Origin: Edaphochlamys debaryana
Lineage: Eukaryota > Chlorophyta > Chlorophyceae > Chlamydomonadales
Length of the DNA: 64,000 nucleotides
NCBI GenBank assembly: GCA_016858145.1
Contig: JAEHOE010000050.1
Location: 62,001 to 126,000 of the forward strand
Direction: 5' to 3'
Shown one piece after another: positions 54,101-64,000 of the stretch (the stretch's first letter is position 1; every line of letters starts with the position of its first letter). Under the pieces are notes generated by a model, which searched no databases, was not told the origin of the DNA, and saw only the letters and a program-made list of their open reading frames with translations. The position numbers and the translations under genes were made by a program.

Positions 54101-57100
54101 CCAAGGTGGTGGTGGAGCAGGCCACCAAGGAGTGCAACGAGCTGCTCGAGGTGGGGGGGGCGGTGGCGGGGCGGCGGGGGCGGGGTTGGGGGCGGGTAGG
54201 GTGAGGGCAGGGATGATGGTGGGTTGGCCCAGCCGTCACGTGGAGTGCAGGCTGACAGGCCGCTGCCCCCTGCCCAGCACGCCAGTCCAACCCACCCTAA
54301 CCCCTAGCCTCGACCCTCACCCCTACTTCCCCCTCCCCCAGGTCATCAGCACCAACACCGTGGAGGTGGAGGCCAAGGCCAAGGCCGCTGTGGAGAAGGA
54401 GGCGCAGCTCAAGATTGACGCTGAGCAGATCACGGTGGAGAAGGCGGAGGCGGAGGCGGCGCTGGAGGAGGCCATCCCCGCGCTGGAGGAGGCGGCGGCG
54501 GCGCTGCAGGACCTGTCCAAGGACCACATCACGGAGATCCGCTCCTTCGCCAAGCCGCACGAGATGGTGCAGAAGGTGGGGGGGGCTCGGGGGGGCTGAG
54601 GCGGTGGCTGGGGCCGGGGCTGCATGAGGAGAGCGGGGCCGGGGGCGTTCCCGAGTCCGCTGCCGTATCCGGCGTCTGACGGACTTGTACCGCTTCTGCC
54701 CGGACCCACCCACCCACTTCCCACCCCGCAGGTGTGCGAGTGCGTGGTGATCCTCCGCAACCTCAAGGACGTGTCCTGGGCGGGCGCCAAGGCCATGATG
54801 GCGGACGGCAACTTCCTGCGCTCGCTGCTGGAGTTCGACAAGGACTCGCTCACGGACAAGCAGGTGCGGAGGTGTACTCGGAGGGGGAGGGGTCCGGGGC
54901 GGAGACCAGGGAGGGCTACGCGGCTGCCACTTCTGAACCCCCCCCCCCCTCACGTTGGTCCTTTGCCCCCACCCCCCCAACCTCCCCAACCAGGTCAAGA
55001 AGGTCAAGGAGTACCTCAAGGACAAGAACTTCAACTTCGACGCGCTCAAGGTGGGCCGGGCCGGGGGTCCAGCGGCCAAAGGGCCCCAGTGTCGTGACGT
55101 GCACACTCCTTTGAGCCTGCTAACCTGCCACCCTTTCTACTCTCCTGCCCCTCATCCCCTTATTGCCCCAACTCCTCCCCTCCACCCCCCTCACCCCCAT
55201 CAGAACATCTCCATCGCCGGCGCTGGCCTGCTCAAGTGGGTGCTGGCCATGGTCAACTACAACAACGTGGCGCGCACCGTGGAGCCCAAGCGCAAGAAGG
55301 TGGCCGAGAGCGAGAAGAACCTGCGCATCGCGCAGAAGGACCTCACCACCACCAAGGCCGAGCTGCAGTCGCTCAACACGCAGCTCTCGCAGCTGCGGGC
55401 GCAGTTCGAGGAGAAGACGGCGGAGCAGCAGGACCTTAAGGCAAGGCCGGGGGGTATGGATGTGGGCCCTTCAGACCGGGGGTCAACTGCTGCTTGGCCG
55501 CCATGAGACCCGCGCCGCCAAGCGCGTTCCCTCCTCACCCCCTCACCCCTTCGCCCCCTCCACCGCCGCTCCTCTCCCCTCTCATCCCCTCACTCCTTCT
55601 CCACCCCTCTCCCTTCCCCTCTCCCCTCTCCCCCCCAGGCCAAGGCCGACCTCATGGAGCGCCGCCTCATCGCCGCCTCCAAGCTCATCGCCGGGCTGGG
55701 CTCCGAGCGGGAGCGATGGACGCGAGACATCGCCGACCTGGAGTCGCGCCGCGACCGCCTCATCGGCGACTGCCTGCTGACGTCATCCTTCCTGTCGTAC
55801 ACGGGCGCCTTCACGGCCACGTACCGCCACGCCATGGTGTACGAGATGTGGCAGGACGACGTGAAGGCCCGGTGCGTGGGGTTGCGGGGTGGGGGACGGA
55901 GATAGGGGTGTGTGACTGGGGTCAGGCGGACAAGCACCAAGGCTCAATGGTCTTTCTGCTAACGCCTGTGAGGCCTTGCCGACCGCAAACAGCGAGCCTT
56001 TAACCCTCCACGCTCCCCTTCTTCCCCCGCTTCCACCCCAGGGGCGTGCCGCTGACCCAGCCCTTCCGCCTCGAGTTCCTGCTGACCAGCGACGTGGAGA
56101 CCACCGCCTGGGCCAGCGAGGGGCTGCCCAGCGACGAGCTGTCCATCCAGAACGGCATCCTCACAGTGCGGGCCAACCGCTGGCCGCTGTGCATCGACCC
56201 TCAGGTGGGGATTGGGGGCGAGCGCGGGCCGGGCCGGGCTGCGACCCGGAAGCGCAGGGCCCCTTGCCTAGCCGTTCCGGCCAGTCGGGTGCGCACCTGC
56301 TCGTGGCCCTCCTAGCCCGCCTGTGCACCGGACCCCTCACCCGAACCCCGCCCTGCCACGCCTCCCCCGCCTCCCCCCACAGATGCAAGCCGTCAACTGG
56401 ATCAAGACCCGCGAGGGGCGCATGCTGGAGGGCAAGGTCAAGACCTTCAACGACTCGGACTTCCTGAAGCAGCTGGAGCTGTCCATCCAGTACGGCTTCC
56501 CCTTCCTGTTTGAGAACCTGGACGAGTACATTGACCCAGTGATCGACCCCGTGCTGGAGAAGAACCTGGTGGCAGGTGGGTGAACGGGCGGCGGGTGGGG
56601 GTTGCGACAGTGACAGGTTCGGGAGGACGGCTGAGGGACAGTATGGCGGCTAGCAGGAGCGGAGCTGGGCCGAGACGAGAGGTCCGATCTCAGCCCGCCT
56701 GCCCCACCCCCTCGCAGGCTCGAGCGGCAAGTCGGTGATCAAGCTGGGCGACAAGGAGGTGGAGTGGGACTCCAACTTCCGCCTCTACATGACCTCCAAG
56801 CTCTCCAACCCGCACTACGGCCCCGAGATCAGCGGCAAGACCATGATCATCAACTACGGAGTCACGCAGATGGTGGGAAGGGGGCGGCGTGGGTTGTGGT
56901 TTCGGGTGTGAAGGCTGGGGCATGCCCGGGGCATGGCAGCAAGGGACAAGGGGCGTACGGTCTCCTACACCCTTCTGACCCTTGGCACTGACCATGACCT
57001 TTCTTCCGGCCCCCTGCTCCCCTCCCCTCCCTCTCCCCCCCCCCCCCAGGGCCTGACCGAGCAGCTGCTCAACGTGACGTTGCGCCACGAGCGCTCCGAC

Positions 57101-60100
57101 CTGGAGGAGGCCCGCGAAGCGCTGATCAAGCAGATGAGCGAGAACAAGGCCACGCTGCAGGCGCTGGAGGACACGCTGCTGAGGGAGCTGTCCAACGCGC
57201 AGGTGGGGAGGCTGAGGGAAGGGACAGGGGACTGTCGATGTGGAGAGAGGGGCGGGCAGGAGTTGACTTGATGGGGAAGAGGTGATGCGGGGGTTGCGGG
57301 CACTCATGGGAGCCTCCTTCCTCGACACCCCCGCTTGCCTGTTTTGGGGTAGCGCTGACGCCTGCTCCGCTCCCCTCTCCCTCCCCCCCCCCCAGGGCAA
57401 CATCCTGGACAACAGCGAGCTCATCGCGACGCTGGAGAGCGCCAAGCTCAAGGCGGTGGAGATCGCGGAGAAGCTCGAGGCGTCCAAGGTGGGTTGCGTG
57501 GTTGGGGGCGTGGGCAGGTGAAGCCTGCAACGCTCTCTCGGGGCTGGCGAGTGTGCTCCGCGGCCTCCTGCTGACGCCATCCCCCTCCTCCGTCGCCCTC
57601 TCCCTCCGCAGGTGACTGCCGCGGAGATCGAGGAGACGCGCGTGCGCTACTCGCCCGCCGCCAAGCGCGGCGCCATCCTGTTCTTCGTGATCGCGGGCCT
57701 GTCCGCCATCACCAACATGTACGAGTACTCGCTCGCCTCCTTCCTGGTGGTCTTCAACGGCTCGCTGCACTCCTCCCGCCGCGACGCCTCCATCGAGGGC
57801 CGCCTGCGCAACATCATCGACACGCTCACCTACGACGTGTACGCGTACACCTGCCTGGGCCTGTTCGAGCGGCACAAGCTCATGCTGTCATTCCAGGTGG
57901 GGGGGCGGGCGGGTGGGCCTACCGGGGCGGACGCAGCCCCCGCGGGCTCCTGTCGCTGACTCAGCACCCTCACGCCAAGCTCACCCTCTGACCCTACCTT
58001 TCCCTCCCGACTCAGCTCTCTCACTCGCTCGCTGCCATGCCTCACCTTCCCTCCTATCTTTCCCATCCTCCCGCCACCCAGCTGACCGCCAAGATCCTGG
58101 AGGGCGACACCCCCCTGGACCCCCTGCTGCTGGACTTCTTCCTCAAGGGCAACCTCTCGCTGGACAAGGCCGCGCGCCGCAAGCCCTTCGACTGGTTCCC
58201 GGACGCGGGCTGGCAGGACCTGATGCGCCTGGTGGAGCTGGGGCAGAAGAAGACAGGCCACGACGGCCGCATGCACGCGCTGGCCAGGTGGGAGGGGGAA
58301 GAGAGGGACCTCTACCCAGTCCATGCTAGCTTCGCTACCCTGCCCCTGATCCCTGCCGCTTCTCCCTATCTTCGGCCAGTCTGCTCCGCCACTCCTCGCT
58401 CCTTTTCCTCACTCTTCCCTGCCCCCTTGCCGCCACTACACCCCCCCTCCCCCTCCAGCCTGGCCAACGACGTGGAGACGGACGAGGAGGCCTGGCGCGC
58501 CTGGTACGACCTGGAGGCTCCCGAGGAGGCGCCCATGCCGTGCGGCTACGACTCGCTGCTGAGCGACTTTGAGAAGCTCTGCCTCATGCGCTGCCTGCGC
58601 ATGGACCGGGTGACCGTGGGCATCACGCGCTTCGTCATCGGCGTCATGGGCGAGAAGTACGTGCAGCCGCCCGTGCTCGAGTACCGCTCCATCTACAAGC
58701 AGTCCTCAGAGACCACGCCCATCGTGTTCGTGCTGTCACCCGGAGCCGACCCCGCCTTCGACGTGTTCAAGCTGGGAGAGGAGATGGGCTTCAGGTGCGC
58801 CCACGCGTGCGGGGGAAGGGCAGGAAAAGGGCTGGAGGGGCGACTAGGGCCAGGCCTCCTGACGTCCTGAGACACTGAGCCACAGCCAGCACCTCACCGA
58901 GGCCTGTCTGCCTGCTCACACCCGCCCCGCTCCCCTCCCCCTCCCTCCCCCCCAGGCCCGGCGCCAAGCTCAAGTACATGGCCCTGGGCCAGGGCATGGG
59001 CCCCAAGGCGCAGGAGCTGATCGAGACGGGCGCCACGCGCGGGCTGTGGATCATGCTGCAGAACTGCCACCTGCTGCCCACGTGGCTCAAGACGCTGGAG
59101 AAGATCCTGGAGAAGATCACCAAGCCGCACGCCGACTTCCGCCTGTGGCTCACCACCGAGCCCTCGGACCGCTTCCCGCTGGGCGTGCTGCAGCGCTCGC
59201 TCAAGGTGGTCACCGAGCCGCCCAACGGCCTCAAGCTCAACATGCGCCAGTCCTACTCCAAGATCACCGAGGAGGTGCTCGCCGACTGCCCGCACCACGC
59301 CTTCCGGCCGCTGGTCTACGTGCTGGCCTTCTTCCACGCGGTCGTGCAGGAGCGGCGCAAGTACGGCAAGCTGGGTTGGAACGTGCCGTACGACTTCAAC
59401 GAGACCGACTTCCGCATCTCCATGGCGCTCATCTCGACCTACCTCACCAAGGCCTGGGACGCGCAGGACGACCTCATCCCCTGGGGCACGCTGCGCTACC
59501 TCATCGGCGAGGCCATGTACGGCGGCCGCGTGTCGGACTCGTACGACCGCCGCATCCTCACCACCTACCTGGACGAGTACCTGGGCGACTTCCTGTTCGA
59601 CGCCTTCCAGCCCTTCCGCTTCTACGCCTGCAAGGACTACGAGATCGCCATCCCGCAGTCGGGCAACCGCGACATCTACCTCAAGGCCATCGAGGCGCTG
59701 CCGCTGGTGCAGTCGCCCGAGGCGTTCGGCCTCCATGCCAATGCCGACATCAGCTACTACACCTCCGCCACCAAGGCCATCTGGGCCGACCTGGTGGACC
59801 TGCAGCCGCGCACGGGCGGCGGCGGCAGCGGCGTGGCGCGCGAGGAGTTCATCGGCACCGTCGCGCGCGACATCGCGGCCAAGATCCCCGAGCCATTCGA
59901 CCTGCCGCAGCTGCGCAAGGAGATGGGCGCGCCCAGCCCCACGCAGGTGGTGCTGCTGCAGGAGCTGGAGCGCTGGAACGAGGTGCTGTCGGTCATGGTG
60001 CAGTCCCTGCGCGACCTGCAGCGCGCGCTCAGCGGCGAGATCGGCTTCTCCTCGCGGCTCGAGGAGCTGGCGTCCAGCCTGTACAACGGCAAGCTGCCCG

Positions 60101-61037
60101 CCATGTGGGCGCGGCTCAACCCCGCCACGGAGAAGGCGCTGGGCGCGTGGATGCTGTGGTTCGGGCGGCGGTACCGGCAGTACAAGGAGTGGACGGAGCA
60201 CGGCGAGCCCAAGGTCATGTGGCTGTCGGGGCTGCACATCCCCGAGACCTACATCGCCGCGCTGGTGCAGGCGGCGTGCCGCGACAAGGGCTGGCCTCTG
60301 GACAAGAGCACGCTCTACACCAAGGTCACCAAGTTCACGGACCCGTACCAGGTGGGGCGGGGGCGGCGGGAGGTGGAGGCAGGGGGGCTGACAGGGGCAG
60401 GTGCAGGGTGCAGGCGGGGACAGCGGTGGTGTTGGGGGTGAGGGAGGAAAGGAGCACAAAGGGACTGTGCAGCAAGTTTGCACACACAGCGTCTTGGTGG
60501 GTTGCCCTCGCCCTTGAGCCCTGACCTCACACCCATCCCTCCCACCTCCGCCTCCTCCGCTGCCCCCAGGTCACGGAGCGGCCCAAGTACGGCTGTTTCA
60601 TGTCGGGGCTGTACCTGGAGGGCGCGGCCTGGGACCCGGAGACCAGCCAGCTCAGGAAGCAGGACCCCAAGGTGAGGCGGGGGGGCGGGAAGGCGGGGCG
60701 CACGCAGCGGCAACCATTAGCCAGCCGCACCAGTCCGCTGTCCCTGCCAGTGCTGCCCCTCCTCCGGCCCACAGCCCCCCAACATTACTCCCCTCACCTC
60801 GCTCCCTCCCTCCCCCCCCAGGTGCTGGTGACCGAGCTGCCCATCCTGCAGGTCATCCCCATCGAGGCCAACAAGCTCAAGCTCGCCAACACCTTCCGCG
60901 CGCCCGTCTACGTGACGCAGGCGCGGCGCAACGCCATGGGCGTGGGCATGGTCTTCGACGCCGACCTGGCCACGCACGAGCACAGCAGCCACTGGGTGCT
61001 GCAGGGGGTGGCGCTGGTGCTCAACATCGACCAGTAG
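36162..61037 (+). CDS. DHC10: Axonemal inner-arm dynein heavy chain, I1/f 1-beta type (DHC10/DNAH10-like)
   Basis: One gene of about 63 exons spans nearly 25 kb and encodes about 4,650 residues. The order is complete: N-terminal tail, linker, AAA1 to AAA4 with P-loops, coiled-coil stalk with microtubule-binding tip, AAA5, AAA6 and C-terminal domain. First exons are 36162-36288, 36363-36444, 36548-36624 and 36796-37490; last are 58956-60351, 60570-60671 and 60822-61037. The start [17 protein letters not shown] is an axonemal tail start. The C-terminus ([15 protein letters not shown], then [31 protein letters not shown] and [17 protein letters not shown]) resembles DNAH10, the partner of the 1-alpha chain in the two-headed I1/f inner arm, which governs flagellar waveform. 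Assignment to the dynein family is certain; the DHC10 subtype rests on remembered C-terminal similarity. No frame break was found. Confidence 0.93.
39739..39760. repeat. Run of 22 C in a dynein intron
   Basis: The C-run is in the 3' half of the intron before the exon that begins [12 protein letters not shown], followed by further C-rich sequence up to the acceptor. Confidence 0.95.
43806..43848. repeat. CCCTG pentamer tandem repeat in a dynein intron
   Basis: About eight near-perfect CCCTG units lie directly after the donor of the exon ending ELKSACQ. Confidence 0.85.
44545..44580. repeat. Short AGAGTGGCAAGC-like tandem repeat in a dynein intron
   Basis: Three to four 11-12 bp units with small differences, in the intron before the exon that begins [11 protein letters not shown]. 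Confidence 0.75.
47388..48862 (+). other. Dynein AAA1, the main ATPase site
   Basis: [20 protein letters not shown] leads into the Walker A loop [13 protein letters not shown]. An intron (47529-47658) divides the P-loop inside its last Gly codon. Walker [12 protein letters not shown] follows at about 47975-48007, then sensor region [19 protein letters not shown]. All catalytic residues are intact, so the motor should be active. Confidence 0.9.
48459..48490. repeat. AAGCCC hexamer tandem repeat in a dynein intron
   Basis: About five AAGCCC units, the last degenerate, in the intron before the exon that begins [12 protein letters not shown]. Confidence 0.85.
49330..50493 (+). other. Dynein AAA2
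   Basis: P-loop [12 protein letters not shown] at 49390-49413, followed by [15 protein letters not shown] and the [20 protein letters not shown] block. AAA2 binds but does not hydrolyse nucleotide in known dyneins. Confidence 0.9.
50669..52445 (+). other. Dynein AAA3
   Basis: P-loop [13 protein letters not shown] at 50979-51002, Walker B region [17 protein letters not shown], and [19 protein letters not shown]. This is the regulatory nucleotide site. Confidence 0.9.
52615..53760 (+). other. Dynein AAA4
   Basis: P-loop [15 protein letters not shown] at about 53000-53020, then [19 protein letters not shown] and [19 protein letters not shown]. Confidence 0.9.
53913..55870 (+). other. Dynein stalk and microtubule-binding domain
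   Basis: The first coiled-coil helix starts in [13 protein letters not shown] and runs through heptads ([19 protein letters not shown]). The tip includes [18 protein letters not shown], and the return helix begins near [17 protein letters not shown] and runs into [16 protein letters not shown]. Six short exons cover it. Confidence 0.85.
56041..61037 (+). other. Dynein AAA5, AAA6 and C-terminal domain
   Basis: AAA5 shows [23 protein letters not shown] in two pieces and the [20 protein letters not shown] segment. AAA6 shows [20 protein letters not shown] and [19 protein letters not shown]. The 1,396-bp exon 58956-60351 is the longest in the gene. Confidence 0.85.
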
Positions 61038-61996
61038 GGGGCAGGGGAGGAGGGGGGTGGAGGAGGGGGAGGTCAAGGGGGGAACGGGGGTGGGGTGGGG
61101 AAGTAAACAGGAGGCGTACAGAGGGAGAAGATGGGGGAAGGATGCCGGGCAGCAAGCTTGCATTACAGGCCATTGGCAGCAGGGGAGGCTCTCGGCCGGA
61201 TTTGGGCACATCCGGGAAGGTGTTTCGTGTAAGAAGGGTGGAGTGCGCAAGGGCACGGCCCGGGGAACCAGTCGCCTGCTGCCCAGGGTTAAAGGGTTAA
61301 ATCACGGTCGGTAGTGCCGGGACAGGCGTACGGGCGCCCGATCCTTCATTGAGAGCATTGGATGGGGGGCGCCTCCAGTGCGCCGAAGCCTGGCAGAGCT
61401 GGGCGCAGGTGCTGCTAATGGGTGGCCTGGAATGCGTGACAAAGGCTGCCGTGATGTAACGTGCCGTATGACTTGACCTGTGGCTTGGCTCGGGCCTGGC
61501 ATCCTCCACCTTGCTCGGGAGTCGGGACAGAGGAAGGAATAGAAAGGCTTACAGCAGGACGGCCCAAGGGCGGGAGCAGGGCGGTGGCAGGGAGGCTTGC
61601 AAAGCGTGGACTTCGGCGTATGTCGGCCGAAGGGCCAAGGCAGGCTGTGGGGAGGGCACAGCATGGATGCTGCGGTCGAACCGCTGTTCAGTAAGCTTGC
61701 ACTTGCCCAAGTCTTAAGAGCTGCACTGTCTCTGGCTGAATGCGGGAAATGAGCGAGAAGAGCATTATGACAAGCCATAAAGTTGGAAGCGGGAGACGGC
61801 GCGGGTAGCGGGTTCGGGCGCCTGGGCCCAGGCCACGCGGCATACACGGCACGGCTTGCAGCCTCGACCGGACAGGCAGAGCCCTTGTTACTTGCTCCAT
61901 GTGTTACTCCTATACATCTAGCCCTCTCTCCACGCCTGACGCAAGTCTGCCGACACCCCCGCAACGTCAGACACAGATGCCAGCGCCATTCTTGCC
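61038..61996. other. Intergenic: dynein 3' flank and promoter of the next gene
   Basis: No supported coding frame. The first 60 bases are G-rich. TGTAA motifs occur at 61228-61232 and 61455-61459. Confidence 0.5.
61228..61232 (+). terminator. Probable poly(A) signal TGTAA of the dynein gene
   Basis: TGTAA about 190 bases after the stop codon. A second copy lies at 61455-61459. Confidence 0.5.
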
Positions 61997-62744
61997 ATGG
62001 TAGCGGTCCCGTCACTCCTGGAGGCTTCGTGCGAGGTCATCGTGCATAACATCACAAAGTACACAACCTTGGAGGGATTGCCAGAGGACCTGCTGGTCTA
62101 CCTTTTCCAGGTAATTCGCTCGCAAGCACGCGCCCTCACGCTCGAACTGCGTCGCTTGCGTGCGTGCGTCAAGTGGGGCGCGTGCTCCAGGAGGGCAAGC
62201 TGGTGGTCGTAGGCGGTCACTCGCGGCCCGGCAATTCCATCCTCCACCCTGCCCCCATCCCCAACCCCACCCACGCAAAGTTGCATCCACGCCTGCACAC
62301 GTACACGTCCCCAAACCGTTCCCACTCCCCATCAACCTTCCCACTTATACTCCTTCCATCCTCCGCGCTCTCTGCGCGCAGCGCGTGCTCCAGGAGGGCA
62401 AGCTTAGCCCTCGCGTGCTGAAGCTGTTCAAGGCCGCAGAGTACCCCAGCCTCCACGAGCAGATTCGGTGAGGCGGGTTCGGGGGACTGCCAGGTGTTTG
62501 GGGTCCTTGGGATGTCGATCGTCAGAGATCCTTGGGCAGCACCCTTTCCGGCTGAGCATCGGGGCCCGTGAGCAAGCCAGATTGGCCACTTGGTGGGTGT
62601 GCCTGCTCGGCTGACCCCCGCCTCCTGCCCCCTCTGTGCCCCCCCCCCCCGCCTCGTTGCAGCGCCCTAGGCCTGCGCGACCCGCCGCCCGTGGTCCGGG
62701 ACACGGCCGGCCGCTGGCTGGGGGACAAGCCCTCCCTCTACTGA
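61997..62744 (+). CDS. Small 93-residue protein of unknown function
   Basis: Three exons (61997-62110, 62382-62467 and 62663-62744) give MVAVPSLLEASCEVI..., ending GRWLGDKPSLY. Splice sites CAG|GTAATT, CG|GTGAGG and two AG acceptors close in frame, and the intron ends are C-rich like those of true genes nearby. The segment CEVIVHNITKYTTLEGLPED, then LLVYLFQRVLQEGKLSPRVL, looks like the short helical N-terminal region that precedes leucine-rich repeats in some plant and algal proteins, but no repeats follow. The ATG has GCC before it. I do not recognise the family. It could be a truncated member of such a family or a stand-alone helical adaptor. The first 24 bases at the exon 2 border are duplicated in intron 1. 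Confidence 0.65.
62178..62201 (+). repeat. 24-bp direct duplicate of the exon 2 start (62381-62404)
   Basis: The 24 bases at 62178-62201 are identical to those at 62381-62404, which span the acceptor G and the codons for RVLQEGK. The upstream copy is in intron 1 and lacks a preceding AG of good context. Confidence 0.9.
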
Positions 62745-64000
62745 GGCGGGGGACGGGGGGCCGCCGGGGGCTGCCTGCCGGGTGCCGTGTACCCGAGTAG
62801 GCCTGCAGCCCGGCTGGGCTGCATCTCCCCTTGGAGGGAGGTGCCAGCGCCTGGCGCCTGCTGGCAGGGAGGGCAGGGGAGGAGCCAGTATCATGGCTGC
62901 GGAGGGCCCGATGGCCGCGGCCACATGACGCCTGCTGCCAGCAGAGGAGGCCTGGGGCGGAGGAGTGTGCAGAGGCGGTCTGGCGCTGTGGTGGCTGGGG
63001 CTGGTAGGGGCTGGTAGGGGCTGACGTGGCGAGCGGGCGTTGGCGCAAGGCGCCGGGGTGCGGGGTCCTTGCGCGGTCCGCGGCGGATGTGGCATGTGGT
63101 TGGGTCAGGGGCTGGGGGCTCAGAGCTTGGACGGGGCCGTGCATGTGTGTGGAGCCGGAGACCCTGGGTGCCAGTGGCTGATGGCAAGGCCGTCAGGCAT
63201 TGTATGCGGAAGCTGCAGACAGTCGTCAGCCCCGAGTAAGAAGCGGAGCTCGGAGGCTGGGATGGTAAGAGCAGGAGGAAAGGGTTGATTCTGTTGTTTG
63301 ACACGGCGCGGTTGAGGTTTGCATGTTGGGCGTTGGGGCTGTCTTGTGCGGTGAAGGAGAGTGCGGACACGGCGGGTGGTGCAAGGTGCCCGGTCTGGCA
63401 GCGACGTTCTACCCTGGCTTGCTAGGAAACTGTAGACGCAATGATAAAGCTCGTCAGTCAAAGTACTCGCATCGGGATGCAGAAGGGCTTTGGGTGGGCC
63501 TCGCCGCAACATTTGTGCGGGTTACTGAATGCTTGTGTCTGGGCCGTGGCTGTGCAAGGAGCGTCTGCTGCGCGTGGCATAGCCAGGGCCGCATGTGCGC
63601 CTCAGGCTGCAGCGCTGACATGGGGCCGGCGAGGGATGCGGTGGCGACAACCTGTTGTCATGGGTCTGCATGAGCCGGCTGCGGCACGGCTGGGAGATGG
63701 TATTCGCCGGCAGCTTGGCACAGCGGCAGGGTGGCTGGGTGGGCGGCAGGTCTGCGGCCACCTGTTACAGAGGCCGTCCTCCATATGCAGTGCGTCCGCA
63801 TCGGCCCTTGATGGGCCTAAGGCGCCCAGACGGCAGTTTACGCGTCCTGCGCTCCGCCTATGCCTGCCTAATGCTCTTCCCAACTGCGAGCCCCGCCTCA
63901 CATTGTCGCCCCACCTCCCACCTTCCTGCGCTGGCTTTATCGTGTCTTACCCCTTCAGGTTCCGCCTCTCAAGGCTCAAGCCTTTCAGCTACGGCCGTTA
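62745..64000. other. Intergenic at the right edge
   Basis: 3' flank of the small gene. No supported frame to the end of the window, and no clear poly(A) motif on the plus strand. Confidence 0.45.

Noticed and set aside
58894..60483. 529-residue minus-strand frame opposite the dynein C-terminus
   Set aside because: It mirrors the longest dynein exon on the other strand. Composition (Leu, Arg, Gln, His-rich) is that of an antisense shadow in GC-rich coding DNA.
59046..60524. 492-residue plus-strand frame in a second phase of the dynein exon
   Set aside because: It is a frame-shifted shadow, Arg/Ala/Gly/Pro-rich with no domain; the dynein frame is unambiguous.
61286..61301. Telomere-like GGGTTAAA pair
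   Set aside because: Only two units, not the TTTAGGG or TTTTAGGG of green algae, and in the middle of gene-containing sequence.

Overview
The window looks like nuclear DNA of a chlorophyte green alga. It is very GC-rich, and every confident gene is cut into short exons by many small introns. Each exon could be recovered by matching a conserved protein to GT...AG (once GC...AG) borders, with phases closing across all junctions. Nuclear accD (plastid acetyl-CoA carboxylase beta subunit), an STN7/STN8-type thylakoid kinase, a plastid-type geranylgeranyl diphosphate synthase and a complete axonemal inner-arm dynein heavy chain point to a photosynthetic alga with a flagellate capability or ancestry. 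Nuclear accD is known from Chlamydomonas and suggests Chlorophyceae, but the species cannot be named from sequence alone.

Layout, left to right. 178-1762 (-): class I SAM methyltransferase, probably running off the left edge. 3306-5564 (-) and 6432-9331 (-): tandem paralogous secretory-pathway sulfotransferases with the same eight-exon structure. 10677-14849 (-): STN7/STN8-family kinase. 16712-21032 (-): accD. 22570-23087 (-): ribosomal protein eL36, head-to-head with 23460-24429 (+), the RNA polymerase I/III subunit RPAC2/AC19. 25673-29125 (-): SAPS/SIT4-associated phosphatase regulatory protein. A 3-kb gene-poor stretch with diverged repeats follows. 32118-35063 (+): GGPP synthase. 36162-61037 (+): a roughly 4,650-residue dynein heavy chain in about 63 exons, best matched to the I1/f inner-arm 1-beta chain (DHC10/DNAH10). 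61997-62744 (+): a 93-residue protein of unknown function.

Functionally these are housekeeping, chloroplast and flagellar genes, not an operon or defence island. Local relations worth noting are the divergent eL36/RPAC2 pair (ribosome production), two chloroplast genes side by side (kinase and accD), and the sulfotransferase duplication, whose 3' exons look homogenised by gene conversion. The most unusual window-wide signal is intron design: introns typically open with a G-run just after the donor and close with a C-run just before the acceptor, so intron ends are complementary. One sulfotransferase intron ends in an uninterrupted run of about 51 C.

No CRISPR array, tRNA, rRNA or intact transposon was found. 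Identifications rest on reading motifs by eye; no database search was run.
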